This document shows, one piece after another, positions 23,689-35,674 of a DNA stretch of 64,000 nucleotides. This stretch comes from Hirundichthys speculiger (Eukaryota > Chordata > Actinopteri > Beloniformes > Exocoetidae). The stretch is from positions 1 to 64,000 of the forward strand of contig JAGFBZ010000724.1 of assembly GCA_018398805.1 (NCBI GenBank), read 5' to 3'. The notes under the pieces are model-generated. The model saw nothing but the letters and a program-made list of their open reading frames with translations. It made no database searches and was not told the DNA's origin. The translations under genes were made by a program, and so were the position numbers. Every line of letters starts with the position of its first letter. The first letter of the stretch is position 1.

Positions 23689-23852
23689 TATGTGACCCAT
23701 GTGGGTCCTCACCTGGATCCTCAGTGTCCTGCCATGTTCCTAACTTTATATTTTCTGCTGTGAGTGTGCATGTGTGTGAGGTTTATGTGTGTGCATGGAA
23801 TTATATGTGGGGGAGAGAGGGTTGTGCTCCTGTTTTATGATTTATTCTATGA

Positions 23853-23917
23853 AGCACTTTGTGTTGCATTTTACACGTATGAAAAGTGCTGTATAAATAA
23901 AGTTTTGATTGATTGAA
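23853..23917 (+). repeat. L2/CR1-type LINE 3' tail
   Basis: GAAGCACTTTGTGTTGCATT then GAAAAGTGCTGTATAAATAA and a short (TTGA)n. This matches the usual 3' end of L2-type LINEs with their tandem short repeats. The LINE body is absent. Confidence 0.5.
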
Positions 23918-24009
23918 CAATTGAGTCCCTTGTGGATCCCCCTTTAGCAGCATTAAACTAAAGTAGTTGTTTCCTGTGCATTTTTTTTCAGTCTCTGAAA
24001 TGATTGTCG

Positions 24010-24795
24010 AGGACTTTTGGTCCATTCTTCTTTACACTATTGCTTCGGTTAAGGCTCCCTTGAGGTGCTGCTATGATCTTTCCGTTGGGTGAAGATCTGT
24101 AGTCTTCTATAACTAGACCGTTCCAAAGCCTTGATGTAGATTTGTAAATTAGAGCTGGTATGCTTCGTATCTTTGTCCTATTGCATCACCCAGTTTTTAC
24201 CAAGCTTTGGCTAATGGATAGATGGCCTCATATTTGTTTCTAGGATACCCTGGTATACTGGGAGTTCATGATTGCAAGGTTCCCAAGGCCTGACTGAAAA
24301 AACAACCTCAACTCATCAACTCTCCACTGTTATGTTTGTTAGCTGGGATGAGATGTTTCCAGTGAAGTCTCATGGTTTGTTCAGATACATTTCTGTGATC
24401 CTGTTGAGTTTCTTTAAGACGCTTTCTCAAGGTACCCCTTTCAAACATATTGTACGTGCTCAGAATCCTTCAGTCTAATTGTAATGTCATGGACTTTAAT
24501 ATTAAAGTTCAGTCAGGCCTGTCGGATCTGAAATGTAGCTCACGGGAGCTTTTTTGTATTTGGCTGAACATTGCATGGTCTGACCTCTGGATAAAATTGG
24601 TGGGATGTCCACTTCTGGGAGGACTGGCAGCCCTCCCGAATGCTCTCTGCTTGTGAATAATATTTCTCACTGTAAAATGCTGAACTCCAGAATGTTTGGA
24701 AGTTGTTTTATAAGCCTTTATATATAAATGTGCAGCAACACTGGCTTCTAAGACTATTGCTTATGTCTTTTCCACCTGGTATTGTGTTGATCTAC
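24010..24795 (-). pseudogene. Fossil Tc1-like transposase
   Basis: On the minus strand, from about 24795, degenerate frames read PGGKDISNSLRS (N-terminus), then KTTSKHSGVQHFTVRNIIHK and, further on, PPRSGHPTNFIQRSDHAM. These match the helix-turn-helix and linker of another Tc1 group. Many stops and frame changes follow, and the DDE domain is hardly recognisable. No inverted repeats were found. Confidence 0.6.
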
Positions 24796-25189
24796 AACTG
24801 CATGATACAGATCAGCAAATTGGCTAAACACATCCATTTTAACAGAGGTCTGCATATCTGCTGATGATCAGTTTATCAAGGGCTGGTTATTAGCATCTTG
24901 TATACGAAGCCCAACTGAGATTTAAATGGGCTGAAAAATGGGCCACATATGGGATTGTTCATGGGTTCCATGTCAGCTCCATTCCCAACGCTGGCAGTGA
25001 TCATGCTCAGTACATAGGTGATGAATGGGCATGGGCCGAATATGGGTCTCTTATCTGGATCCTACTTGGGCCAACCACATAAGTGAACCCAAGAGGGTGA
25101 TTTACACAGAACCAGCGGACAATCCCATATGGGACCACATTTACCTGTCAGATGGGCTCTACGTACAGATGTTGGCTGGGAACTTTGGC
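24796..25189. repeat. Diverged ATATGGG-rich sequence
   Basis: Recurrent phrases such as GGGCCACATATGGGATTG and CCATATGGGACCACA suggest a decayed tandem or interspersed repeat. No gene seen. Confidence 0.3.
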
Positions 25190-25965
25190 CCTGATTGTAC
25201 CCTTCCCCTTAACCGTTACCACCCTCAAATTGCATGTACAGTAACGTTCGCTAACCGCTAATGCAATCTTCTGCCCGCTATAGCCGCTACACATTTTGCC
25301 GATTCTCTTACTCACTTTGTAAGTGTGGCAACGGGCGTGTCTTTGGCCCTTTGCTCAAACTCAGTATCGTACCAGTGCAGGTTTAGGAAAAAGCATTTCG
25401 GGCAGTCCGACCACCTGCAACCCATGTCGGCTCGTACAAGAGCGTGACCAAATGGCGACAATGCACGTCCACCTGGTCACATGTGGACGTGCACAAATGG
25501 CTCTACCTCTCGAATTAACTCTTGTATAAAAAGCGTGATTTGGCCTCAATTGAACCCCTGAGAAAATAGAGATAATCTTAAACGGCTTGCTCACCAGTTA
25601 AACCATAGACGACTGGAGCGTGTTTACTGGGAGCGCACCGACTATCTGGGACTTTCAGGTAGCTGATAGGAATTGCCTGTGTAAAAAATATTTATATGTA
25701 TATATCAGGAGGAAGGAAGAGGAGGAAGCTCTCGATCTGGATGAAAAGACGCTACATAGCGGTTTGCGGGTAGCGCAACCTGCTCTTAAAGGCAATGGCT
25801 ACTGACGCACTGACTGGTTTAATAGGTGGAACGCTCTAACCACTCCCATGCATAATGTAGCGGGTAGCACAGGTGGGATGGTGGGTTTAGGAAGGTGGAA
25901 GACTGCATTCTTTGCGCTATCCCTAAATAGCGGTTTTAGCAGATCTGGCCGAAGATTAGGCCCTT
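25190..25965. mobile_element. Possible PIF/Harbinger-like MITE
   Basis: The left end GGCCCTGATTGTACCC and, reversed, the right end GGGCCTAATCTTCGGCC are similar but imperfect, and the interior has dispersed TAGCGG/CCGCTA motifs pointing inward. No clear 3-bp target duplication and no coding frame. Confidence 0.35.
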
Positions 25966-27448
25966 AGCTTCATAAACTCCATGGAAGGAGTAAAGGAGTA
26001 CTTAGTATCACCCACATGACCTTGCTTAATAAAAATTTAAGCCAAAAAAATAAAGCCATGATGAAAGAAGTTACATGTTGTCGCAACCTGTCTGAGACTG
26101 TATTTGCTTCATACCAAGACCCACAATGACCAGATTTATAAAAAAAAAAGTGTTTTTTACACAAAAACCATATAATTTAAAAAGGAGGAACTAACATCTC
26201 CATCTAAGTGTATCTGCCATATTAAACATCTACACGCTTGCTTTGACTGGTCTGTGGCTGTGTAGCCCACCGCATGCAAGCTGCTATGTTTTTTTTTTTT
26301 TTTCTGCTACAATCAACCCCCAAAGTGCCACTTTTTGATGTGCAGGCCATTTTCCAGCTGCTGACCTCAGTGGAGGGAAATGTATCACCATGGCAACACC
26401 AAAAATGTTAGGTTTTATGGTGTTAAAATGTTTGTTAAATGATTACAGTGGTGTTGCTCAAAAAAAATAGGAGGAGGAGATATTGAGAAACGAAAGAAAC
26501 CTGAAAGAAGAGCTTAAACAACTGTCCCACAGCTGTTCCTGGACTCCTCTCACCAGCACCGGGCTGCTCGTCGATTAACAACTCCAGTAGGATGGATTTT
26601 AGCATTCCCAGTCAGTGTTTAATGGTGCCATCTGGTGCGTCTTTTACGGACAGAGTAGCTGGCAGGCTGCAGCTGCAGAGCTGTTCTCCGTAAACCGACG
26701 CAGACTGAACGCTGGTCTGGGATCAGTTCGGGGTAAGACAGTGTTGCTACAAAAGCTTTTCTATGGGATCAAACATTAGAACCGTCCTTTGCTCCCTGTG
26801 AGAATCAGTAAACCCCCAGGGACCCTTCCTTGGACCACTTTTGGGTGCCATCGTCCTCCTCAAGAGCTATTATGGGTTTTTTTTTTTCTCTCCTTCCTCC
26901 AAACCATCACCTTCAGGAACAAACTGTTCTCTTGCTGCCTGAAACATCCCACTACCCGACGTGTTATAATGAAATTATTCGGTTCACGTCTGCGGTTTTA
27001 GTGCTTTGGCTGAGCAGGGTAATTTGCTCTTGAAATAGTTAGGGGCTTTGTTAAATAGGCGGGGTTGTCACGGACCTCAAAAAAAAATAAAAAATCCTCT
27101 GGGGAAATACCAGCTTCTCCAAATTTCACCGATAGACCGCCCGCTTTGTTTCCACTCCCTGGTGTCGGACTTCGGTTTGAGTGGTTCGACTTAAAAGCTG
27201 AGACGTAATGAAGAGGAAAGCAAGACAGAAAAAGAACAACTAAGTTGTCATCGAGCTGAAGCTGATGAGGACTTTTACTGCCCCCTGCTGGACGTATCAG
27301 GATCTTTTACAATCAAACACAAGGAAAAAGAGCAAGACCTTTCTGGGGGAAAAGAAAAGAATATCGGGTTTACATTTCATCTTGCGTTTCCACAAAATGG
27401 GAAACACTCTTATCTGAACAACACTGATCACATGGCTCAGAGAAATAC
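25966..27448. other. No gene seen
   Basis: AT-rich, with a poly-T tract near 26288-26303. No recognised mobile-element end or coding region. Confidence 0.45.
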
Positions 27449-27649
27449 CTGCTTGAGGCATGCATTAATAGGTTTTCCTCCGTATTCCTCCACCTCCAAC
27501 ATGATCTTCACACATAAGCTGAAAAAGTAGGGCTCTGGAACATCGCACAGTATCTGAGGACCTTTAGGCACTACAGTGTTGTCTCCTAGCAACCGACTAA
27601 AAGGGAGTGAGGTAACACCATCCCGAACCGCTCCATAATTCCCTCTCAT
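27449..27649 (-). CDS. Candidate host-gene exon, 67 codons, unidentified
   Basis: On the minus strand CCACTACACAG|ATGAG provides an acceptor and CTCAAGCAG|GTATTT a good donor. Between them lie 201 nt, exactly 67 open codons. The translation has normal amino-acid composition with a run PQILCDVPEPYFFSLCVKIM and then LEVEEYGGKP. It is not repetitive and overlaps no recognised transposon. The first codon is ATG but could equally be an internal Met. I cannot name the protein. If real, it means a minus-strand gene crosses this window with long repeat-filled introns. The acceptor's pyrimidine tract is only moderate. Confidence 0.45.
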
Positions 27650-28198
27650 CTGTGTAGTGGAGCTCTAGGTTTCAGTGCAGATACAAGGGAGGTGTCTGAT
27701 GGAATTATTCAGTTCAATTTGTTTAGCATCAGCTGACAGCAAAGTCATCTCCGGGCACGTTGCACAGAGAAAACAAACAAGTTCAATATAGAATCAGTTT
27801 ATAGTTCAAGCAATGCCAGTTCTTTATAATCTAGAAACCAGTTCAATTAAATTCAAATTCATATAAAAGGGAGTTCATTAAAAAAAAGAGAGAGAGAGAG
27901 AGAGCTCAGTTAAGGCATGCAAGAGATCAAAGCTTCAATTCAAAATCTATCTCCCGTTCAGAGGATACATGAGGAAAGAAACTGTTCCTAACAGGAAAAA
28001 ACCTCCACCAGACAGGTGGCTATTGGTCCAGGGATTTTTTTGCTATGACAAAATAAATATGTGCATACATGAAGAGGAAGAAGAGCAGAATGAGGAAGGT
28101 GCCCACACAATGGTATTATGATGTAACCCTGGGTGTGTGATGTCTTTTAAGTTGTTTTTGTTCTTTTTCTTGTTGTTTTAAAGACTGTTTGTTTCTAT
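27650..28198. other. No gene seen; AG microsatellite
   Basis: Short (AG)n tract at about 27887-27903. Otherwise AT-rich non-coding DNA. Confidence 0.5.
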
Positions 28199-28250
28199 TA
28201 CTGTCTTTCCCAGACTATAAGTCGCACCAGAGTATTAGTCGCATCTGTCA

Positions 28251-28672
28251 AACTAGAAAAGCACTCGTAGAGTGCAGACCTCCGCCAAGCACAACAATTC
28301 CCCCATATAGTTATTTACAGATTGCTATAAAATCCACCTTCTGGATCAGATCCAGATCAGCCTTAGAAATTTGATAGAGTTTCCCATTGTCAATCCCTGA
28401 GTCAAATTTCATGAGTTTTGGGTAATAATTAACAGAGATATTGAGAAACAACATTTTCGGCCCCATTGACCGCAATGTTATCGAAAATTTGAAAGTGATC
28501 CAGAATCCAGGATTTCTCCCAGATCACACCCAAAATGAAATCAGTTGTTCCTTTTCACATTTCTGACAACTCCTGAAAATTTCATCAATATCCATCCATA
28601 ACTTTTTGAGTTATCTTGAACACAGACAGACAGATAAACGCCAGCAAAAAACATAACCTCCTTGGCGGAGGT
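28251..28672 (-). mobile_element. Helitron-like non-autonomous repeat, copy 2
   Basis: Full-length reverse-orientation relative of 7828-8244, starting AACTAGAAAAGCACTCG and ending CTTGGCGGAGGT. The shared interior, such as CCAGAATCCAGGATTTCTCC, is well conserved between the copies. Confidence 0.75.
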
Positions 28673-28706
28673 AAAAATACATTGTGAAGAGAAAAAAATA
28701 TATACA

Positions 28707-29423
28707 CAGTGGTATCTCTACTTACGAAATTAATTGGTTCTGGAAGTAGTTTCATAACCTGAAAATCCTATAAGTAGAGATGTGTTTTCCATGTAAATGC
28801 TCTAATCCATTCCAAGCCCCCCAAAATTCTGACATACATTTTTTTATAAATCATAAACATGCATCAAAACATGTAACAAATACATGTTACAATTAGATTA
28901 CTGCACAATAAACATAAAATGAGAGTTGTGCATACTAAAAAAAACAAAGAATAAAGGTAAAGAATAAAAATTATGTTAATTTACCTTTTAACTGCTATCG
29001 TCGTCACCTTTTCTCTCTCAGCAGTGGTTTTTGCCTGACGTTTTGTAAAGAGCCGATCCAAGGACGTTTGCTTTTGTTGGCTTTTAACAATCCTTCGAAA
29101 ATGTGCAAGGCAAACATCAACATAATAAGTGATAGCCCGACTAGTGAACACTTTTTCTGGGTGATTCTTTTCAACAAATTCCAAGATTCAGAGAATTCAG
29201 AGAGAGATGCCTGGAAGATGCTAGCCGATAGCTAATGGGAGAACAGCTACAAGTATGTTTACGTTCTGTAAACTCTGGGAGCTGCGAGTAGCAGCGCGTA
29301 CTGTATTTTTGCCTTTCGTATCCTGAAATTTCTTTCGTAACAAGAGGCAATATTTTCCCATTGAGGCGTTTCGTAACTTGAAAGTTCCGTATGTAGAGAC
29401 GTTCGTAAGTAGAGGTACCGCTG
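28707..29423 (-). mobile_element. Tigger/pogo-like element, copy 1
   Basis: Left end CAGTGGTATCTCTACTTACG and, reversed, right end CAGCGGTACCTCTACTTACG, with inner inverted CTACTTACGAA/TTCGTAAGTAG motifs. TA follows the right end. Related copies lie at 55978-56690 and 61164-61726. It carries a degenerate minus-strand transposase tail (28981-29184). Confidence 0.8.
28981..29184 (-). pseudogene. Tigger/pogo transposase C-terminal remnant
   Basis: A 67-codon frame reading FVEKNHPEKVFTSRAI ... HFRRIVKSQQKQTSLDRLF. The phrase QxSLDRF preceded by a region on the number of animals and helices (EKxHPEK) is typical of the very C-terminus of pogo/Tigger transposases. The catalytic DDE domain and CENP-B-type DNA-binding domain are absent, so this is a fragment retained in a non-autonomous element. 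The copy at 55978-56690 has the same region with a frameshift (plus strand, 56216-56360). Confidence 0.6.
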
Positions 29424-29950
29424 TATATTCAAGTCGCATCGGGCCATAAGACCGAGTAATAATTGCACCATTGATAAGCCCCTTCCAGCAGCACACTCTT
29501 CAAGGACCCATATGTGGATTTGTTCCTCCACCTCTGGTCATCGCCAGTTAGCCTTCTTTGATTTTTTTCTTTTTTATTTGAAGCTGTGACCACTGGAGGA
29601 CTATAACGTCTGTATATGGGTCACCTGCCCACATGCAGAGCTGTTTTTCTTCAGTCCCTAACGAGTTTCTCACTCCCTCCAAACATTCAGCTCCTCCATT
29701 ACTGTTTTCAGGCTGCATGTTTTATCATCTTCAGTTTAAACTCCGCGCTATGTTTTTTTTCTTTTTGGTGGCACGTTTGTGTTCTCTCAGTCTTTATGGT
29801 TTATTCTTATAATTTTTTCAGTGTCAGTTGTCACAAGTGTAGACAATGACCTGTAGTCATGGATGGCATGGTGTATATTTTTGACATATAAGTCGCTTCG
29901 AATTATAAGTCGCAGGACTAGCCAAGCGACTTGTCCGGAAAATACGGCAC

Positions 29951-30015
29951 GTAAAGCACTTTGTGATACGTTGGTATGAAAAGGGCTTTATAAATAAGTT
30001 TGATTCGATTTGATT
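29951..30015 (+). repeat. L2/CR1-type LINE 3' tail
   Basis: GTAAAGCACTTTGTGATACG then GAAAAGGGCTTTATAAATAA and a TTTGATTCGATTTGATT tail, similar to 23853-23917. Confidence 0.5.
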
Positions 30016-31387
30016 ACCTTTTCTGGAGTCACAAAAAGATACAAAAAGGCTCAAATAATCCACATTTTACACAATGAGATAAAGATAAAACCACTGACTA
30101 ATTCGCTACCTTGACAACTTTTAATGGCGGAGCGTTATCGTTTTGTTAATCAAGTCTTTGAATTATTCTAACATTTTGGAGCCTGAGATTTTAATTTTAC
30201 ACCGTACAGCTGCCCAAATATTTATGCAAACACCGTCCATTGTCCTTGTTTTCTCTTTCCACCAGGAGTTACTTGTGCAGCAGTGGGGATGCAGAACATG
30301 CATCAAGGTAAATGCTTGCCTGCGGTGAATTATGTACGTGCAACGCCAAGGAAACCGGGGTTGGAGGAAGAATATTTATTAAGAACAACAGCAATCATAT
30401 TCCGCCTGAGGAATGCCATTAATAATGGACCGGCCCCTGTTGGTGCAGAGAGCCGGGCGTCTGCAGGAGTGGAGGAGGGTGATGCATTCGCTGCGAGATC
30501 CACTAAAAAAGGTCATCATGAAAATTGATTTCAAAAGCAAATGATCTAAAATGCCTTCAGATTCATTTTGTGTACGTTATGCTAGTCACATGAATGATCA
30601 CATGCACATTTATGTCTTTACCAATTCAGTTCTTCTGAGCAGGTACGGCTTTTTTCATTATTTTAGCTTTTTTGGACTCAAGCTACTAAAAGGACTTGTT
30701 GTTCTAATTAAGAGAAGTATGTTGCCCTTATTTCACCGTGATCATTGTTACTGTGGTTTTAACTCTGCTGGAGTTACGAGCTCGCCATGTGAGGTGTTGT
30801 GTTGAACAAGGGCAGCAATCACCAACGTACAAGTCATCAAACCTCATGGAGGACATATGTAAACACTATTGGCGTTTCACGTCGTCAGTTTCCCAAATCA
30901 GTAAAACGAGAGAAACAATCTCCTGTTCCGATGGCATTGAACCAGCTTTTGGGGGGGCCCGGCTTGCTAACAGTTGAGAACCCCTGGTCTAACATATCAT
31001 CTGTAATTATGTTTTCCCTGCTGTGACTGCAACAAAAACATAATAAAATGACTTCGTCTTCGTGCCGCCTTCTTGGATACAATTTCATTTTTAACTCTTG
31101 GTCTGTATTCTGCCCCCAACCAGAGACCTCCGGTATCACATGCAGTGACAGCGTCGTACTGAAGCAGGAAACTTTCACAATGCAGCTGGTTGTGCATGTG
31201 AACCGATGTTAACGCTTGTTCAAAGTGCAGTTATAACCCAGGCCTAATACGGAGTTGATTGCACTGGTTTATAATCGGTATTGTGGAACCAACAGCTCAG
31301 GTTTAGTTGATGCAGGTTTCAGAAAACCAGTGATAACCTCAGGGTTTGTTAAACATCATTTCTGGAATACCTACCTGATTCTAACTT
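30016..31387. other. No convincing gene; hAT terminal fragment at about 30950-30990
   Basis: Reversed, the sequence ending at about 30988 reads CAGGGGTTCTCAACTGTTAG, a hAT-type terminal repeat whose partner end was not found. The rest holds no recognisable gene apart from the weak exon candidate at 30266-30307. Confidence 0.4.
30266..30307 (+). CDS. Possible 42-nt microexon (weak)
   Basis: A long pyrimidine tract, TTTTCTCTTTCCACCAG, is a strong acceptor, and CATCAAG|GTAAATGC a strong donor 42 nt (14 codons) later. All that supports it is the quality and spacing of the two splice sites. No neighbouring exon could be linked and the reading frame is unknown. Confidence 0.25.
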
Positions 31388-31395
31388 GGGTATGG

Positions 31396-32057
31396 CAGTC
31401 CTTCTCAAATAGTGGGGTGTGTCCCCTTGTGTGTGTGTGGGGTGGGGTGGGGGGGGGGTGCATATGACCCCAGGAGGGAACATGTTAACATGATTTTTTT
31501 TTTTTTTTTTTACTGTACTGAAATAAAGTGTAATTGCACCTATATTACAGTAGGGGGCAGTGCCGCTCTCATTGCTCATTGTCAGGGAGTATTAGCTACA
31601 TGGTGTCTGGTTTTTTTTTTTTTGGTTTTTGTTTTTTTTTGACGGACATGCGAGCATGCAGCACACAGCAGGAGATATGAAGTGAACAAACCCTCAAGAG
31701 ACACCACGGAAAAAATATTTACCAAGGATGAAAAAAAAAGGAGGAGAGAGACGGAGATAATGAGACAAACGAAAGTCACCAGGAGGAAATATGACGATGC
31801 TGATGTAGCGCTTAGCTTCACTGTGACTGCGGTGGGATTGATGCACTTTAAATCTTTATGGACTAAAAAACAATTTTAATAAAGTTATTCTTTGTTATAA
31901 GTTGATGTATATTTCTTTCCTTTTTGTTTCTCTTAATGTTAATAGGGATAAAATGTTATGCAGAGGTGGACTTATAACAATTTTATAGACAAATTATACT
32001 ATTTATAGTCACGGTGGAGGGTGGGGGGGCGCAGCAGAAAATAACTGAGAAGCACTT
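31396..32057. mobile_element. hAT non-autonomous transposon, 662 bp
   Basis: Left end CAGTCCTTCTCAAATAGTGG; right end reversed, AAGTGCTTCTCAGTTATTTT. Flanks GGGTATGG (31388-31395) and GGTTAAGG (32058-32065) match at 6 of 8 positions, an aged 8-bp duplication. It is the uninterrupted relative, in opposite orientation, of the element at 47375-53715, and so defines the length of that element before its 5.7-kb gain. Confidence 0.82.
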
Positions 32058-32065
32058 GGTTAAGG

Positions 32066-32597
32066 TATGTGTTATATGGGCCAGATGTGGTCCTAATATC
32101 ATGAGCTGGCTTTGACATGGTGTAGTAATCTCCAGCCACTAAGGGTTCATTCAGTAAGTAGAACTGACAAGATTTATTTAAACCCTTCTACAAAGTAGTG
32201 CTGTTGTCAACTCGTCAACACAGGCAGTGGCTAGTCTTCTCTCCTTAGTTCCCAGCATGCTCCTGCATATATAGAAAGAGGGCTAATTAGTTGAATGGTT
32301 GCAGCTGAGCTAATCAGTCCCTCCTGGCACTGTTCCCTGAACCACCGCCTCCGTCTACAGCTGAGGCTGGCTACAAAGTAGATGACTTAGGCCCAATTTA
32401 GAGCCTGATTTGCTCCCTGCAGCGATATTGGGAAAGCTTGTTGTAGCTGATCATTTGTCAAAATGAATCTTTAAGTGTTTGGTGTGAACGAGATTAGTTG
32501 ACTGCTCCGAATCAAGTTGGCGCCTAAAAAAAGCCTTCAAGTGAACACCCTAGCAGACTGGGTAGTCTCAACTACCTGGACTGAGTTGAATGATATT
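32066..32597. other. No gene seen
   Basis: Intergenic; the frame 32517-32969 starts here but runs into a hAT end and is not taken as a gene. Confidence 0.5.
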
Positions 32598-32605
32598 GTT
32601 ACGGC

Positions 32606-34265
32606 CAGTGATGGTGAGATGAAGCCTTATGAGGCATCGAACCATTTGAGCCAATTGGTTCAAAAAAGGGTTCATCTCTCGAAGCTTCATCTGCACACGA
32701 CACCACCTACTGGCCGGGTGGAAAATGACAGGCAGCTGTATCTCAACCACAGCTGGTTGTGGCGCATTGACTATTTGTCTGTCATGGCCCTTGAGAATGA
32801 TTATCAATTACAAAGAATGTACGACCAAATAAATTCTCTACATACATTATCGCATATTTGTATAATAAAATGTGTGTCACGAATGTATCTTGTGTGTGTA
32901 AAGTTTCCCAGTATGGAAGTATCATATGATATGGCAGGTTGTGTAATAATGTTTTTCCTGTCACTTTAGGAGAATGACATGGGCCTGAGCAGGAAGAGGG
33001 CACTCAATACACTTGTGTAATTTAGGACAAATTCCAATTCCTCCCTTAACCCTCAATCTCAACCCTCGCCCTTAACCCTCAGCCCTCAATCTTGGCCCTC
33101 AAAAGTAAGTATAAGGGCTATCTCTTGACTAAGAAATGGGACACCCTTTAAATGCAGTTACGTCTTCAGACTGTGGGGAGCGGCCTTATGCTAAAGCTAC
33201 GTCCAATCTGTCACGAAACATGACGACGAAGAAGAGGGAGAAGAAGACGTAGAAGAAGAATAAGATAATATAAATATATATAACGAAGACAATAAGAGTT
33301 AAGAGAGATAAGTTTCGTAACATTTATATCTTTATTAACTACGAAAATACTTACATTTAAAGCTCGCTTTTTTCGGCGCCATCCTTTTCGAAGACGTTTT
33401 GGCAAAAATATGCAATGCCTTCTGGGTAGCCCTTACTTCCAAGGGTGGTGCCGGAGAATCTCAATATTGAGGGCGATACAGCCCTCAAACTTGTCCCTCA
33501 ACTTGACTTTCTAAGAATCGGGACAGCACTTGCACTTCACGGGAGCGCGCATTTTTGAGATTGAGGGTTAAGGGAGGAATTGGAATTCACCCCTAGACAA
33601 TGATGTACAGAACATGGGAGATTTTATTCATTATTATTCAGGAATAAGAGTCTCTCAACAGTGTTTGGTTTTAAGCGATTCCTTCTTTTTGACATAACGT
33701 CTCCTGCCTTTAAAACAACCTTTCATATGGTATAGAAGATGATGATGTGCACAAAAATGCAAGAATAAGATTATACCGTAAATAGAGGTACTGTCATTTT
33801 AGCCTCTCTCGGTATTCCGGAGAGTTACTAGGATTTATCAATTCAAAATGTTCCCACACAAGGGAACCGTCCTCTTCCAAGCTGGCTCCATCATCTTACC
33901 CATCCTTCTCTCATGACTCTCCTAAATCTTCTCTCTCTAAACTATTTCCAGACTATACAACTGCTATCCAAACTCCAGTATTCAAACTATCAAATCTCTA
34001 TCCAAACTTTGAACTGACTGCAACTCTCTACCAACAACCCACATCTTGAATGGAGCCTGAGGGGTTTGTATCGCTGTTGAACCTCGCAGCAAGGTCTGAA
34101 CCACTTCCTGGAGGAGTCACATGATACAGCCGGGCAGCGAAACTTCGGACGTCATCGTTTTTGGCTCCTCCCCTAATGAAGCAAGCCTCGATACGCGCTG
34201 CATGGAAACGCCCCCTCCATTACTGTATAGGCCTCGAAACCTCGACACATCTCGTAACACCGCTA
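32606..34265. mobile_element. hAT element with nested MITE, 1660 bp
   Basis: Left end CAGTGATGGTGAGATGAAGC and, reversed, right end TAGCGGTGTTACGAGATGTG are an imperfect terminal inverted repeat. Flanks GTTACGGC (32598-32605) and GTTATGGC (34266-34273) match at 7 of 8 positions. Internal sequence near the ends is rich in TCGAA/CCTCGA. It contains a 569-bp MITE at 33025-33593. No transposase frame. Confidence 0.75.
33025..33593. mobile_element. Nested TIR MITE (CCTCCCTTAACCCTCAATCT type), 569 bp
   Basis: The left end includes AATTCCAATTCCTCCCTTAA then CCCTCAATCTCAA, and the right end is its almost perfect reverse complement over more than 30 bp. TA flanks both sides (33023-33024 and 33594-33595). 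Variants of TTAACCCTCA are repeated inside the left end. No coding capacity. Confidence 0.82.
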
Positions 34266-34273
34266 GTTATGGC

Positions 34274-35666
34274 GTAAATTACTTAAGAGAAAATAAAAGA
34301 AAGTAAATCAAAAAATCAGATCAAATTAAATAAGCATGAGGTGAGAAACCAGGATCGAAGAGGTGGTTGAAATCTCCAGTAATCATCAATCAATGAATTG
34401 AAGTGTTGACAGCATGGATGGAAACCCAGTCAACACTTGAACATCTGGGGTGCAGAGGTGCTCCTTCACAGTTTCGTGTCCAGAATCTATTGATGCACTG
34501 GGAGTACTCCTGTCCCATTTCCTTTAACCTGGTGTAACCCAGTGATAGAAAATGGGTAAAAAAAAGTAATTAAATGCTGATCTAAATGTACTATTTTTAT
34601 GCTGAGAGAGTGAGAGATGACAGGCCAGTCAGAACGCAGTTGGTTAAGCCCCGCCTCTGGCTGAACTTGATTGACAAATCACGACATATCCCCGTGATCA
34701 GGTGTATGTGTGTGGAGAGAAGATGGAGACGAACTCATAGCGATCCGAGCATTGAGAGAAGTGTAAGGAATTTTCAAGAAGTTAATAGTGGCTAAAACAC
34801 ATTATGCACACCAGTGAGTCACTATAGAACACCGGTGAAATACCTGGAGACGGTCCAGTGTGGAAAGTCCCGTATTTTTTTTGTTCTTTCCTTGATTGAT
34901 CCCGGTAAGAAAGCAGTGTTATGCTAATGTTGCTAACTGTGTATACTGTGTCAAGCAGCCGGCCACAATTGAGTTGGTTGATGCTCGCGGCCTAAGTATT
35001 AATATCAGGCTAACTGCTTATATTAATGTTGCCTATTAGCCAGCTAAACAGTATTAAATGATAAGAGGGTATTGAAGTACCATAATATGTTCATTTTAAT
35101 GTGCTATACTTTTGAAGATGTAAATGTTTATACAGTTATTGTTAAGAGCTGTGAGTTAACTCAGAAAATTTGTGTTATTTAAACATATTTTGATTTTTTA
35201 CTTAAGAGTGGACATTGCAAATGTTAGCAGAGCCATATGTGTCAGGTTTACAGCTATTATCTTTACAGTTAAATACAGTAATGTGTGCTGATGGTATAAT
35301 GCTACTGTGCTATGATCCAAATATTGACTGAGATATAGAGTTATTGAACTGAAGCCTAGTGAAAAACGTAATGACTGAGTATTATACTGTATGTTATGCT
35401 TAGTGTTATATTATTATGCTTTAGAGTTATAGTTGTACAACAAGTGGATTAAAAGAAATGTTGAATTTCTGTTTCTGAAATAAAACAGGTCAGGTCTTAT
35501 GGACAGAGTCGGATATTCTTCAGCAGACCCATTCAACTGGATGGTGAGCTGCCCAGTGTGATTTTGCTTAGAACTGAGAACCTGAACCTCGATACTCCAC
35601 TTGGTGGTAGGAGAGTGTCAGCCGCCAGGACTGTCACACACATATTCACATACACTGATACTCCAC
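34274..35666. other. No gene seen; possible unclassified repeat end
   Basis: AT-rich. An AATAAA at about 35480 precedes a stretch (35590-35640) with CACTTGGTGGTAGGAGAGTG that looks like the edge of a repetitive element; I could not define its limits. Confidence 0.35.
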
Positions 35667-35674
35667 AACATTGA

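Larger units (their letters stand above)
28201..29947. mobile_element. TA-type TIR element containing two nested elements
   Basis: Left end CTGTCTTTCCCAGACTATAA followed by GTCGCACC; right end, reversed, CCGTATTTTCCGGACAAGTC. Repeated ATAAGTCGC motifs lie near both ends. A TA precedes the left end; the right flank is CA, a likely mutated TA. Two insertions account for much of its length: a Helitron-like repeat (28251-28672) and a Tigger-like element (28707-29423). Confidence 0.7.

Noticed and set aside
32517..32969. 150-codon frame as a gene
   Set aside because: It runs through the left terminal repeat of a hAT element and its target duplication.
33025..33110. Telomere-like TTAACCCTCA repeats
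   Set aside because: The spacing is irregular, the unit is not (TTAGGG)n, and the sequence is the terminal arm of a MITE with an inverted partner at 33550-33593.
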